From assembly GCA_017552705.1 (NCBI GenBank), contig JAFZOY010000135.1, positions 1 through 40,944 of the forward strand: a stretch of DNA of 40,944 nucleotides. Reading direction: 5' to 3'. Below are positions 8,113 to 15,698 of this stretch, in pieces. Below the pieces are notes generated by a model. That model saw only the letters and a list, made by a program, of their open reading frames with translations, did not search any database and had not been told where the DNA came from. Positions within the stretch are counted from its first letter, which is position 1. Every line of letters starts with the position of its first letter. Source of the DNA: Bacteroidales bacterium. Lineage in GTDB: Bacteria; Bacteroidota; Bacteroidia; Bacteroidales; UBA1715. The position numbers and the translations under genes were made by a program.

Positions 8113-9762
8113 ATGTTACCAACAGTTAATCCTACTCAGACGAATGCGTGGAAAGAATTGGAAAACTATTTCGCCACGTTCAAGGGTACTCAAATGAAGG
8201 ATATGTTCGCAAAAGATTCTCAACGTGCGGCAAAATATTCCTTACAGTTCGAAGATATTTTCGTTGATTTTTCTAAAAATCTTATCGACGAGAAAGTTAT
8301 GTCGCTTTTGCTGAAATTGGCAGAGGAATGTGGCTTGAAAGATGCCATCGAAGCTGAATTCACTGGCGAAAAAATCAATAAGACGGAAAAACGTTCTGTA
8401 CTTCACATTGCGTTGCGTAACCGTAGCAACTCTCCGATTTATTCCGACGGAAAAGATGTGATGCCCGACGTAAACCGCGTTCTTGCCCAAATGAAGGAAT
8501 TCTCCGAAAAAATCATTTCCGGCGAATGGAAAGGTTACACCGGCAAGGCAATCAAATCTATCGTAAATATTGGTATCGGTGGTTCCGACCTTGGTCCTCT
8601 TATGGTTACCGAAGCGTTGAAACCATACAAGAAACCGAACATTACAAGTTATTTCGTTTCCAACATCGACGGTACTCACATGGCAGAGACGTTGAAAAAA
8701 GTTGATCCAGAAACGACATTGTTCATCGTTGCTTCAAAAACGTTCACCACGCTTGAAACAATGACGAACGCACAAACTGCAAAAGATTGGTTCTTGAAAG
8801 CTGCAAAAGACGAAAAGGCCGTTGCAAAACATTTCGTTGCATTAAGCACGAACGCAAAAGCTGTTTCGGAATTTGGCATCGATACAAACAATATGTTTGA
8901 ATTCTGGGATTGGGTTGGCGGTCGCTACTCGTTGTGGAGTGCAATCGGTTTGTCAATCGCTTGCAACATCGGTTTCGAAAACTTCCAAGAATTGTTGGAA
9001 GGTGCACACGCAATGGACAAACACTTCCGTAACACGGATTTCAGCAAAAACCTTCCTGTAATCTTAGCATTGATTGGCATCTGGTACAACAATTTCTATG
9101 GTGCCGAAACAGAGGCAATTTTGCCATACGACCAATATATGCACCGTTTCTCGGCTTACTTCCAACAAGGAAATATGGAAAGTAACGGTAAATATGTTGA
9201 CCGCAACGGAAAAGAGGTTTCATACCAGACAGGCCCGATTTTGTGGGGTGAACCGGGAACAAACGGTCAACACGCATTCTATCAGCTGATTCACCAGGGA
9301 ACGAAAATGATTCCTTGCGATTTCATGGCTCCTGCCATTTCACAAAATCCTATCGGCGACCACCATCCAAAGTTGTTGGCTAACTTCTTCGCTCAGCCAG
9401 AGGCTCTTATGATGGGTAAAACTGCTGAACAAGTTGCTGCCGAATTGAAAAAACAAGGTAAATCGGATGAAGATATCGCTATGTTGTTGCCATTTATGGT
9501 ATTCAAAGGCAATATCCCTACAAACTCTATCTTGTTCAAGAAATTGACTCCAAGAACGTTGGGCTCGTTAATCGCAATGTACGAACACAAGATTTTCACC
9601 CAAGGTATCATCTGGAACATTTTCAGTTTCGACCAATGGGGCGTGCAACTTGGAAAACAGTTGGCTAACGTGATTCTTCCTGAATTGAAGAACAACGACG
9701 CTGTTTCAAGTCACGATTCTTCAACGAATGGTTTGATTAACAAATACAAAGAAATGAGATAA
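8113..9762 (+). CDS. pgi: Glucose-6-phosphate isomerase
   Basis: The enzyme interconverts glucose-6-phosphate and fructose-6-phosphate in cytosolic glycolysis and gluconeogenesis. Its 549 residues match the long (E. coli-like) form. Family signatures are present: [11 protein letters not shown] (substrate phosphate loop), [13 protein letters not shown] (the classic GGR[FY]S signature), and [11 protein letters not shown] carrying the catalytic Glu. [11 protein letters not shown] also fits the family. The gene has its own promoter and a strong hairpin terminator 25 bp downstream, so it is monocistronic. Confidence 0.97.
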   Translation: MLPTVNPTQTNAWKELENYFATFKGTQMKDMFAKDSQRAAKYSLQFEDIFVDFSKNLIDEKVMSLLLKLAEECGLKDAIEAEFTGEKINKTEKRSVLHIALRNRSNSPIYSDGKDVMPDVNRVLAQMKEFSEKIISGEWKGYTGKAIKSIVNIGIGGSDLGPLMVTEALKPYKKPNITSYFVSNIDGTHMAETLKKVDPETTLFIVASKTFTTLETMTNAQTAKDWFLKAAKDEKAVAKHFVALSTNAKAVSEFGIDTNNMFEFWDWVGGRYSLWSAIGLSIACNIGFENFQELLEGAHAMDKHFRNTDFSKNLPVILALIGIWYNNFYGAETEAILPYDQYMHRFSAYFQQGNMESNGKYVDRNGKEVSYQTGPILWGEPGTNGQHAFYQLIHQGTKMIPCDFMAPAISQNPIGDHHPKLLANFFAQPEALMMGKTAEQVAAELKKQGKSDEDIAMLLPFMVFKGNIPTNSILFKKLTPRTLGSLIAMYEHKIFTQGIIWNIFSFDQWGVQLGKQLANVILPELKNNDAVSSHDSSTNGLINKYKEMR

Positions 9763-9786
9763 TATCTCTTTTCTCGATGTTTATCT

Positions 9787-9823
9787 TGTAGAGACGTGCC
9801 ATGGCGCGTCTCTACATTTTTTT
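9787..9823 (+). terminator. Rho-independent terminator of pgi
   Basis: A stem of about 13 bp with a CATG loop (gtagagacgtgc against gcgcgtctctac) is followed by seven T residues. The outer arm gtagagacg also occurs in the hairpin at 32458-32485, so this may be an interspersed repeat serving as terminator. Confidence 0.85.
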
Positions 9824-9830
9824 AGACAAG

Positions 9831-10970
9831 ATGAAATTTCTGTTTGTCATTTTCATTTTTCTGCTGATTTTGTTTGCCCCCGATTTCTACATTTACGAAA
9901 CGGTGGTGAAACCAATGGTTTTCGGTGGATTTCAGTGGTTATATTGGGTTCCGCAGATTGTTGTTGTGCTACTAATGGTGGCATTTGCATTTGAAGCTGA
10001 CCAAACGGCAAAGTTCCGTCATATAGGGTTTGCAGGTTTTGCATTGCTGTGCCTGCAATTGCCGAAAATAGCCTACACGCTGGTTGCGCTTCTTGGCAGA
10101 CTTGCCGCCTTGGTACATATTCCAACACTGCCATTTATCATCATTGGCGTTGGTTTGGCGGGAGTCATCCTTGTAACGTTGCTCTATGGTTGTTTTGTGG
10201 AATTGTACAAATACGATGTGCAAACGGTTGAAATTGCTTCTCCGAAGTTGCCGCCTGCGTTCGACGGCTACAAAATCGTGCACATATCCGACATTCATAG
10301 TGGCTCGTGGAATCCGAACGGCAGACAAATGAAACGAATGGTTGAACTTGTTAATTCTCAGAATGCCGATATGGTCTGTTTTACGGGCGATTTGGTGACG
10401 AACAATCATAGCGAAATCGATCCGTTTTTCGACATTCTCCGAACGATTCGAGCCAACGATGGCGTGTTTTCGGTGCTTGGCAACCACGATTATTCGTTTT
10501 TGATGAGCACTCGCGACACGTTGCAACGGCTGATTGAAAAGGAACAAAATCTTGGCTGGCGGTTGTTGTTAAACGAAAACGAGAAAATCACTCGTGGAAA
10601 TGAAAGCATTGCCATCATCGGCGTTGAAAATGTTGGTCGTCCGCCGTTTCCTCATGTGGGCGATTTGGGCAAGGCACAAATGGGAACCGACGGTTTGTTC
10701 AGCATCCTGCTTTCGCATGACCCGACACATTGGCGTGAAGAAGTGATTCCCAAAACCGACATCCCGTTGACGCTTTCGGGACACACGCACGCAGGGCAAT
10801 TGGATTTGCCGTTTTTGTCGCTTTCCCGCTCAATGTATCCCGAATATCGGGGCTTGTACACCGAGGGCGAGCAATCGCTCTATGTGAACGCTGGACTGGG
10901 CTTCACGTTCTTTCCGATTCGCATTGCCGCACGACCGGAAATTACGGTTATCACGCTGAAAACAAAATAA
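9831..10970 (+). CDS. Membrane-anchored metallophosphoesterase
   Basis: About four hydrophobic segments fill the first 130 residues. A calcineurin-like metallophosphoesterase domain follows, with metal-binding motifs in order: HISDIHSG, TGDLV, LGNHDY and SGHTHAGQ. This resembles YkoQ/YaeI-type membrane phosphoesterases, some of which act on UDP-2,3-diacylglucosamine or other envelope substrates; the substrate here is not determinable. I start at the ATG at 9831 (MKFLFVIFIFLL). The upstream in-frame ATG at 9801 lies in the loop of the pgi terminator hairpin. The gene is convergent with the acyl carrier protein gene. Confidence 0.88.
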   Translation: MKFLFVIFIFLLILFAPDFYIYETVVKPMVFGGFQWLYWVPQIVVVLLMVAFAFEADQTAKFRHIGFAGFALLCLQLPKIAYTLVALLGRLAALVHIPTLPFIIIGVGLAGVILVTLLYGCFVELYKYDVQTVEIASPKLPPAFDGYKIVHISDIHSGSWNPNGRQMKRMVELVNSQNADMVCFTGDLVTNNHSEIDPFFDILRTIRANDGVFSVLGNHDYSFLMSTRDTLQRLIEKEQNLGWRLLLNENEKITRGNESIAIIGVENVGRPPFPHVGDLGKAQMGTDGLFSILLSHDPTHWREEVIPKTDIPLTLSGHTHAGQLDLPFLSLSRSMYPEYRGLYTEGEQSLYVNAGLGFTFFPIRIAARPEITVITLKTK

Positions 10971-11000
10971 ATAGGTATTGTTGCCAACACCTATTTTTTT
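10970..11000. terminator. Terminator between convergent phosphoesterase and ACP genes
   Basis: The stem ataggtattg/ccaacacctat (one mismatch, TTGC loop) is followed on the plus strand by a run of T. It overlaps the ACP stop codon, so it may serve both directions. Confidence 0.65.
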
Positions 11001-11221
11001 GTTTTTTCATCAATATAATTGACAACCTCGCCTACCGTTTGAAACGGTTGCATGGTATCGAAACGAAAATCAAACTCTTTTTCGATTGCCAACGCCAAAA
11101 GTAACATTGATAACGACGTAATGCCCAAATCTTGTTGCAATTGCGTGTCCATCGTTATTTTTGATGTGTCAACATTGGGTATGACAGTTTCAAATATCGT
11201 TTTCAGTTTATCTATTGTCAT
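10991..11221 (-). CDS. Acyl carrier protein
   Basis: The 76-residue acidic protein has the four-helix ACP pattern. The 4'-phosphopantetheine site is DLGITSLSML with Ser36; the usual D-S-L reads T-S-L here. It would carry acyl chains as thioesters in the cytosol. It is the last gene of a three-gene minus-strand operon after the acyl-activating enzyme (26-bp gap) and the PlsC-like acyltransferase. Because of this context it is more likely a dedicated carrier for that pathway than the general fatty-acid-synthesis AcpP. Confidence 0.85.
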   Translation of the reverse strand: MTIDKLKTIFETVIPNVDTSKITMDTQLQQDLGITSLSMLLLALAIEKEFDFRFDTMQPFQTVGEVVNYIDEKTKK

Positions 11222-11247
11222 TTTGTATCTATTTGAAATGTAACGTA

Positions 11248-12738
11248 TTATGAATTTTTACGGTCAACTTTGAGCGCACCCGTACGTTTGAAGTCTTCGG
11301 TACGGACTTTCATGTTGATGATTCGTGCATACGGTGGCAATTGTGTGTTTATTTCATTTACCAACGCCTGCAATTTTTGTTGGATTGTAGCCGCATCGTC
11401 GCCTTGGAACGATTCCATTCGAGGCAGGATTTCAATACCGACAACTTCCTCGCCGTTTACTATAACTGGTTTCACCAAACAGTCACGCACCAACGGATTC
11501 TGGTAAAATTTCTCCTCAATTGACTCAGGCACAATATTTTCGCCATTCTTCAGCAAAATGATATTTTTAATACGACCTTCAATGAAAAGATATCCCTTTT
11601 CGTCCTGACGAACAAGGTCGCCAGTCTTTAGCCAACCATCTTCCAAAGCTTCTTTCGTCGCTTCTGGATCGTTGTAATATCCTTGCATAATATTGTCGCC
11701 TTTCACCCACAATTCTCCATTGACAAACTTGAGTTCCTGACCAGGATATGGCTGTCCAACTGATGTTGGAAGTGCTTCCACGTCAGCATTTCCTGAAACC
11801 AAATTGGCACTTTCGGTCAATCCGTAGCCAAAGAGCAATTTTATGTTCAGTTTCTTGAATTCCTTAATCAATACAGGTGGAACGTTTGCCGCACCCGAGA
11901 TAACAACCTCCAAGGCGCCACCCAGGAATCCCACGCCGTGTACTTTGACAAGCCCGAGCAATATTTCGCATAAGCCCGGAACCAGCACCAAACACGTCGG
12001 TCTCACCATAGGCAACGTACCGATTCCCGCCTTCATGTCCTCGCAAGCGTACACCAAAGCACCTGTGTAGAAGCACGACAGCAAGCCACGAACAACACCA
12101 AAAATATGTGAGAATGGCAAAAATGCAATATATCTATGTTCTTTCAAAACGCTGGTAGTCATAAAGATACCGTTGAATGCGCCACGCATCATATTTCCGT
12201 GGGTAAGCATTACGCCTTTAGGAACGCCTGTGGTTCCTCCCGTGAAGAAAATACTTGCCAACGTATCTTTGGTAACGGCAGCGCTTGGCGTGAACGTGTC
12301 GGCGATTTCGTGTGTGGAAAGCATTTGTACCGAAACTTTGTCGCACATCGGCTTAAATTCGTCACGGACGAACATTGCAGCCACGTCGAATTTCTTTAAC
12401 GAGCCCAACATCTGCATTTCTTGCAAAACGGCTGGAAACATTACCGTTACGTATCCTGCTGACGTGATTGCCAAATAAAGTTCCATCGCGTCAATCGAGT
12501 TTCTGTCCCACACTGCTATATGTGAGCCTTTCGGCAGACCAAGTTGTTCGATAACGGTACGACGTCTTCCTATACGTTCATAAAATTCAGCGTATGTGTA
12601 TGTTGTTTTTAAATCCGATACGGCCTTGCGGTCGGCATAATCGTTTTTCAATTTTTCCAAAAAATCAGCCAAAGTCGGCAGGTACGATAGTTGTGCCAAT
12701 TCTTCAGCAGGAATCATGTCATAAAAATAATTTCCCAT
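11248..12738 (-). CDS. AMP-dependent acyl-CoA/acyl-ACP synthetase
   Basis: This ANL-superfamily enzyme (496 residues from the ATG at 12738) activates a carboxylic acid as acyl-AMP and passes it to a thiol. Motifs are SIFFTGGTTGVPKGVMLTH (P-loop), LLFGYGLTESANL (A5), and WLKTGDLVRQDEKGYLFIEGR (A7/A8 with the hinge Asp/Lys region). The C-terminal catalytic Lys is probably in RTGALKVDR. The frame extends upstream to 12807, but that part overlaps the acyltransferase gene; the ATG at 12738 leaves a 23-bp gap. With an adjacent ACP and PlsC-like enzyme it may be an acyl-ACP synthetase that recycles fatty acids into lipid. Confidence 0.9.
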   Translation of the reverse strand: MGNYFYDMIPAEELAQLSYLPTLADFLEKLKNDYADRKAVSDLKTTYTYAEFYERIGRRRTVIEQLGLPKGSHIAVWDRNSIDAMELYLAITSAGYVTVMFPAVLQEMQMLGSLKKFDVAAMFVRDEFKPMCDKVSVQMLSTHEIADTFTPSAAVTKDTLASIFFTGGTTGVPKGVMLTHGNMMRGAFNGIFMTTSVLKEHRYIAFLPFSHIFGVVRGLLSCFYTGALVYACEDMKAGIGTLPMVRPTCLVLVPGLCEILLGLVKVHGVGFLGGALEVVISGAANVPPVLIKEFKKLNIKLLFGYGLTESANLVSGNADVEALPTSVGQPYPGQELKFVNGELWVKGDNIMQGYYNDPEATKEALEDGWLKTGDLVRQDEKGYLFIEGRIKNIILLKNGENIVPESIEEKFYQNPLVRDCLVKPVIVNGEEVVGIEILPRMESFQGDDAATIQQKLQALVNEINTQLPPYARIINMKVRTEDFKRTGALKVDRKNS

Positions 12739-12761
12739 ATCTGTAATTTTAATTTTTAATC

Positions 12762-13430
12762 TTATATCGATTTGTTTCCTTTTCGTCTCTCTGGATGCCG
12801 TTCCCACAGCAATGCCTGCATTTCCAGCATTTTTGAATGTAGTTTTTCGGTCTGTTCCTGTATGTAATCGGCTGTCATTCCTTGCGTTGGCGGGTCTAAA
12901 CGAAGTGTGTCGCTTACCAGCAAACGAAGTCGTCTTCCGAAAATCCAGTGATACGGCCCGTCAATGTAAATCATAACCAATGGCACTTGTGCCAAGGCAG
13001 CTATCGTTGTTATTCCCGAATGAAACGGCAGAATTTCTCCATTCTTGCCGTGGCGGCCTTCGGGATAGATGGCAATATGTTCGTGCTGGTTTTTCAGCTT
13101 GTCAATCGCCTGATAAATCCAACTGGTATCCAATTGGTAGCGGTCGATGGGAATGCAATTTGTGTGACGGAAGAAAAACGCCTGCTTGGGGTCGTCAAAG
13201 CGGTCTTTTGCCGCCATGTGGCATATTTTTTCGTGAACAAACGAAGAACCTATCACTATTCCGTCGGCGTGCCAAATGTGGTTGCTTACAATTATGCTCG
13301 GTTCTTTGAAAATATTGTTTTTTGCCGAAGCAGTCACATATTCAACTTTTGGTCTGAAAAACAAGTGTGCTAAACAAAATATTGTCCATCGTAGTATTGC
13401 ATCAAATATTGAGCTTACTAATTTTTTCAT
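12762..13430 (-). CDS. 1-acyl-glycerol-3-phosphate-type acyltransferase (PlsC family)
   Basis: The 222-residue protein has the PlsC acyltransferase motifs: VSNHIWHADG gives the catalytic HX4D, and IAIYPEGRHGKNG gives the acceptor-binding PEG block. An N-terminal hydrophobic stretch (FDAILRWTIFCLAHLFF) would hold it at the inner membrane. It should transfer an acyl chain from acyl-ACP or acyl-CoA to a lipid hydroxyl. It is the first gene of the operon with the synthetase and the ACP. In E. coli Aas the acyltransferase and acyl-ACP synthetase are one fused protein; here they are separate genes with an ACP. Confidence 0.87.
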   Translation of the reverse strand: MKKLVSSIFDAILRWTIFCLAHLFFRPKVEYVTASAKNNIFKEPSIIVSNHIWHADGIVIGSSFVHEKICHMAAKDRFDDPKQAFFFRHTNCIPIDRYQLDTSWIYQAIDKLKNQHEHIAIYPEGRHGKNGEILPFHSGITTIAALAQVPLVMIYIDGPYHWIFGRRLRLLVSDTLRLDPPTQGMTADYIQEQTEKLHSKMLEMQALLWERHPERRKGNKSI

Positions 13431-13442
13431 ATTTTAGAATTC

Positions 13443-13462
13443 TTCTACTTACAAAAGTAGAA
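13443..13462 (-). promoter_or_regulatory. Promoter -7 box inside an inverted repeat, upstream of PlsC operon
   Basis: TACTTTTG (minus strand, 13459-13452) fits TAnnTTTG. It lies inside a perfect 8-bp inverted repeat, ttctactt-acaa-aagtagaa, which could be an operator or only chance. Confidence 0.4.
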
Positions 13463-13561
13463 ATTTAGGTTTGAAGAACCACCATTTTTCGAAGTTTGTA
13501 GCCGAAATGAACAAATTAAAGACTGAATTGAAAAAAAATCTCCGCGTTTCATAAAATTGCC

Positions 13562-13569
13562 TACTTTTG
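13562..13569 (+). promoter_or_regulatory. -7 box upstream of EamA transporter gene
   Basis: TACTTTTG matches the Bacteroidetes -7 consensus about 55 bp before the ATG. No clear -33 box is seen. The rest of the 194-bp divergent gap holds no gene. Confidence 0.4.
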
Positions 13570-13624
13570 GCAAAACAAATCTCAAGATGACGCTTTTCAA
13601 AATGGCAATTAAAACAAAGTAGGT

Positions 13625-14521
13625 ATGTGGGTTGTTCTGGTTATAATTTCTGCTTTGTTTCTTGGTGTGTACGACATTTTCAAGAAAATCTCGGTAAAGG
13701 AAAATGTTGTCGTGCTGGTGCTTTTGTTTTCGTCGGCAACCTCGCTGTTATTATTTATTCCGCTGATTGTAATTTCGTTGGTTGCCCCCGAGGTATTGGC
13801 TGATTCACTGTTTTTCATTCCGTTTACCAACTGGCACGACCAATTTTTGATTTTCATAAAAAGCATAATCGTTCTATCTTCTTGGATATGTTCGTTTTAT
13901 GCGATGAAATATCTTCCAATTTCCATAGTTGGTCCTATACGTTCATCGTCGCCAATGTGGACACTCTTTGGTGCAGTTTTGTTGTTGCACGAATCGTTGA
14001 CTGCAACGCAGTGGTGCGGTATTCTGCTCATCATTGTGAGTTTGCTGCTGTATTCATTGCTCGGACGAAAGGAAGGCATACGATTTTCGCATAATGTATG
14101 GATTTACTTGATTTTCTTGGGGACGATTTTAGGTTCAGTAAGTGCGCTGTTCGACAAATATTTGATTGCGCAATGTGGTATCCCAAAAATGGAAGTCCAA
14201 GCGTATTTCTCTGTATATCAGTTTCTTTTGATGATTCCAGTTTGTCTGTTTGTTTGGTATCCAAAGCGAAACGAGAAAGTATTTGAATGGCGGTGGACAA
14301 TTCCGTTTATAGGTATATTTTTAGTTTGTGCCGACTTTTTCTATTTCTATGCATTAAGTATTCCCGGGGCACTGATAGCAGTGATCTCGGCAATTCGTCG
14401 CAGCAACGTGTTGGTGTCGTTTTGCGCCGGGGCGTTTTTATTCAAGGAACAAAATATATTGAAAAAAGGTATTGTCCTGATTGGCGTGTTGGTTGGAATT
14501 GGAATTTTGTACCTGAATTAA
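13625..14521 (+). CDS. EamA/DMT-family transporter
   Basis: The 298-residue protein has about ten hydrophobic segments in two repeats, as in drug/metabolite transporters of the EamA type. The first repeat begins WVVLVIISALFLGVYDIFKK. The second runs through LGTILGSVSALFDKYL and ends ILKKGIVLIGVLVGIGILYL. It sits in the inner membrane; the substrate is unknown, with metabolites or nucleotide sugars possible for the fold. It is monocistronic, divergent from the PlsC operon and convergent with the glycosyltransferase gene. Confidence 0.87.
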   Translation: MWVVLVIISALFLGVYDIFKKISVKENVVVLVLLFSSATSLLLFIPLIVISLVAPEVLADSLFFIPFTNWHDQFLIFIKSIIVLSSWICSFYAMKYLPISIVGPIRSSSPMWTLFGAVLLLHESLTATQWCGILLIIVSLLLYSLLGRKEGIRFSHNVWIYLIFLGTILGSVSALFDKYLIAQCGIPKMEVQAYFSVYQFLLMIPVCLFVWYPKRNEKVFEWRWTIPFIGIFLVCADFFYFYALSIPGALIAVISAIRRSNVLVSFCAGAFLFKEQNILKKGIVLIGVLVGIGILYLN

Positions 14522-14546
14522 ATTGGGGACGGTTCTTGAATTTGAA

Positions 14547-15674
14547 CTAACGCGATTGAGTTTTTTCTATACAATTCCACAACAAATCGGCTGTCTTATC
14601 CCACGAAAAACGCTCCAATTGCGTCTTTGCATTGTTACGCAATTGTTCGTATAGTTCCTGATTCTGACTTAATTGAATCATTGCATCGGCAATCGAGGAG
14701 ACATCCTGCGGTTCGCACAGAAGAGCCGCTTCGCCAGCGACTTCGGGCATAGAGGTGCAATTTGAAGTGATGACGGGAATGCCACACGCAAACGCTTCTA
14801 AAATTGGAATGCCAAATCCTTCGAACAGAGGAACATACGTCATTGCGAACGCCGAGCCCAACAAATAATGCAAATCCTTGTCGGACACACGTCCCGTGAA
14901 AACAATATCTTTTTTGTACGGATGTTTGTCGTACGCCCGTTGAATGGAATGAGCCAGAAACATTGCTTCGCCAACAATCACCAGTTTCATCGTGGAATTT
15001 GTTTTTTCCTTAAAAATGGCAAATGCAGCAAACAGATTTTCAATGTTTTTCCGAGGATGAAGCGTTCCGGCATACACAAAATAATCACACGAATTCGTGT
15101 ATTTCTGTTTGATGATGTTTTTCTCCACGTCGATTAACGGCGTAAACACGCTACTTACGCCATTATACACCACATCGATGTTTTCCAACGGAACATTGTA
15201 GAGCGAGTGGATATCCTGCTTCGAAAATTCCGAAACAGTTGCCACACGCGTTGCGTGACGGGCGTATTGCGGAAAATACTTCTGATAATATTTTCGTACC
15301 AACCACGGCAAATATTCGGGATAATGCTCAAAATTCAAGTCGTGAATCACATCGACCACGGCGCAAGGCGATTCCACAACGCTATATCCGTCGGTAGAGA
15401 CGAACACGTCGGGTTGCAACGCTTTCAGCACGCGAGGCACTTGCGAATGAAACCAAAACCACCACAAAAACGGATGCCGTGCCTGAAACGGAACGATGAT
15501 TGGTTTCACGTTTTCAGAAAAAACGAAATCCTTGTCATACATTCTGTCAAACAGCAGATAGAACTGATGTTCGGGGTGATTCACGCAAATACGTTTGATT
15601 GTTTCGTACGTAAAACGTGAAATTCCGTCAATTCTGCCTTTTATAAGCAACCGTGTGTTGATTACAATCTTCAT
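14547..15674 (-). CDS. Glycosyltransferase family 4 (GT-B)
   Basis: The 375-residue protein has the GT-B fold: an N-terminal glycan-acceptor half (INTRLLIKGRIDGISRFTYE) and a C-terminal nucleotide-sugar half. The latter carries FVYAGTLHPRKNIENL and the E-x7-E signature EGFGIPILEAFACG. It resembles mannosyl- or rhamnosyltransferases of surface-polysaccharide synthesis. It follows the protease and manC in the same direction with a 24-bp gap, and ManC makes GDP-mannose, so a mannose donor is plausible but inferred. Confidence 0.9.
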   Translation of the reverse strand: MKIVINTRLLIKGRIDGISRFTYETIKRICVNHPEHQFYLLFDRMYDKDFVFSENVKPIIVPFQARHPFLWWFWFHSQVPRVLKALQPDVFVSTDGYSVVESPCAVVDVIHDLNFEHYPEYLPWLVRKYYQKYFPQYARHATRVATVSEFSKQDIHSLYNVPLENIDVVYNGVSSVFTPLIDVEKNIIKQKYTNSCDYFVYAGTLHPRKNIENLFAAFAIFKEKTNSTMKLVIVGEAMFLAHSIQRAYDKHPYKKDIVFTGRVSDKDLHYLLGSAFAMTYVPLFEGFGIPILEAFACGIPVITSNCTSMPEVAGEAALLCEPQDVSSIADAMIQLSQNQELYEQLRNNAKTQLERFSWDKTADLLWNCIEKTQSR

Positions 15675-15698
15675 ATCTGCAAAGACGAATTCAGAAAG

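Noticed and set aside
9801..9830. Upstream start of the metallophosphoesterase
   Set aside because: The ATG lies in the loop of the pgi terminator hairpin, and the next ATG begins a normal membrane segment.
12739..12807. Upstream start of the acyl-CoA synthetase
   Set aside because: It overlaps the end of the PlsC-like gene and adds residues not typical of the family.
12948..13373. 141-codon plus-strand open frame
   Set aside because: It is antisense to the PlsC-like gene, with no recognisable domain and cysteine/aromatic-rich composition typical of shadows.
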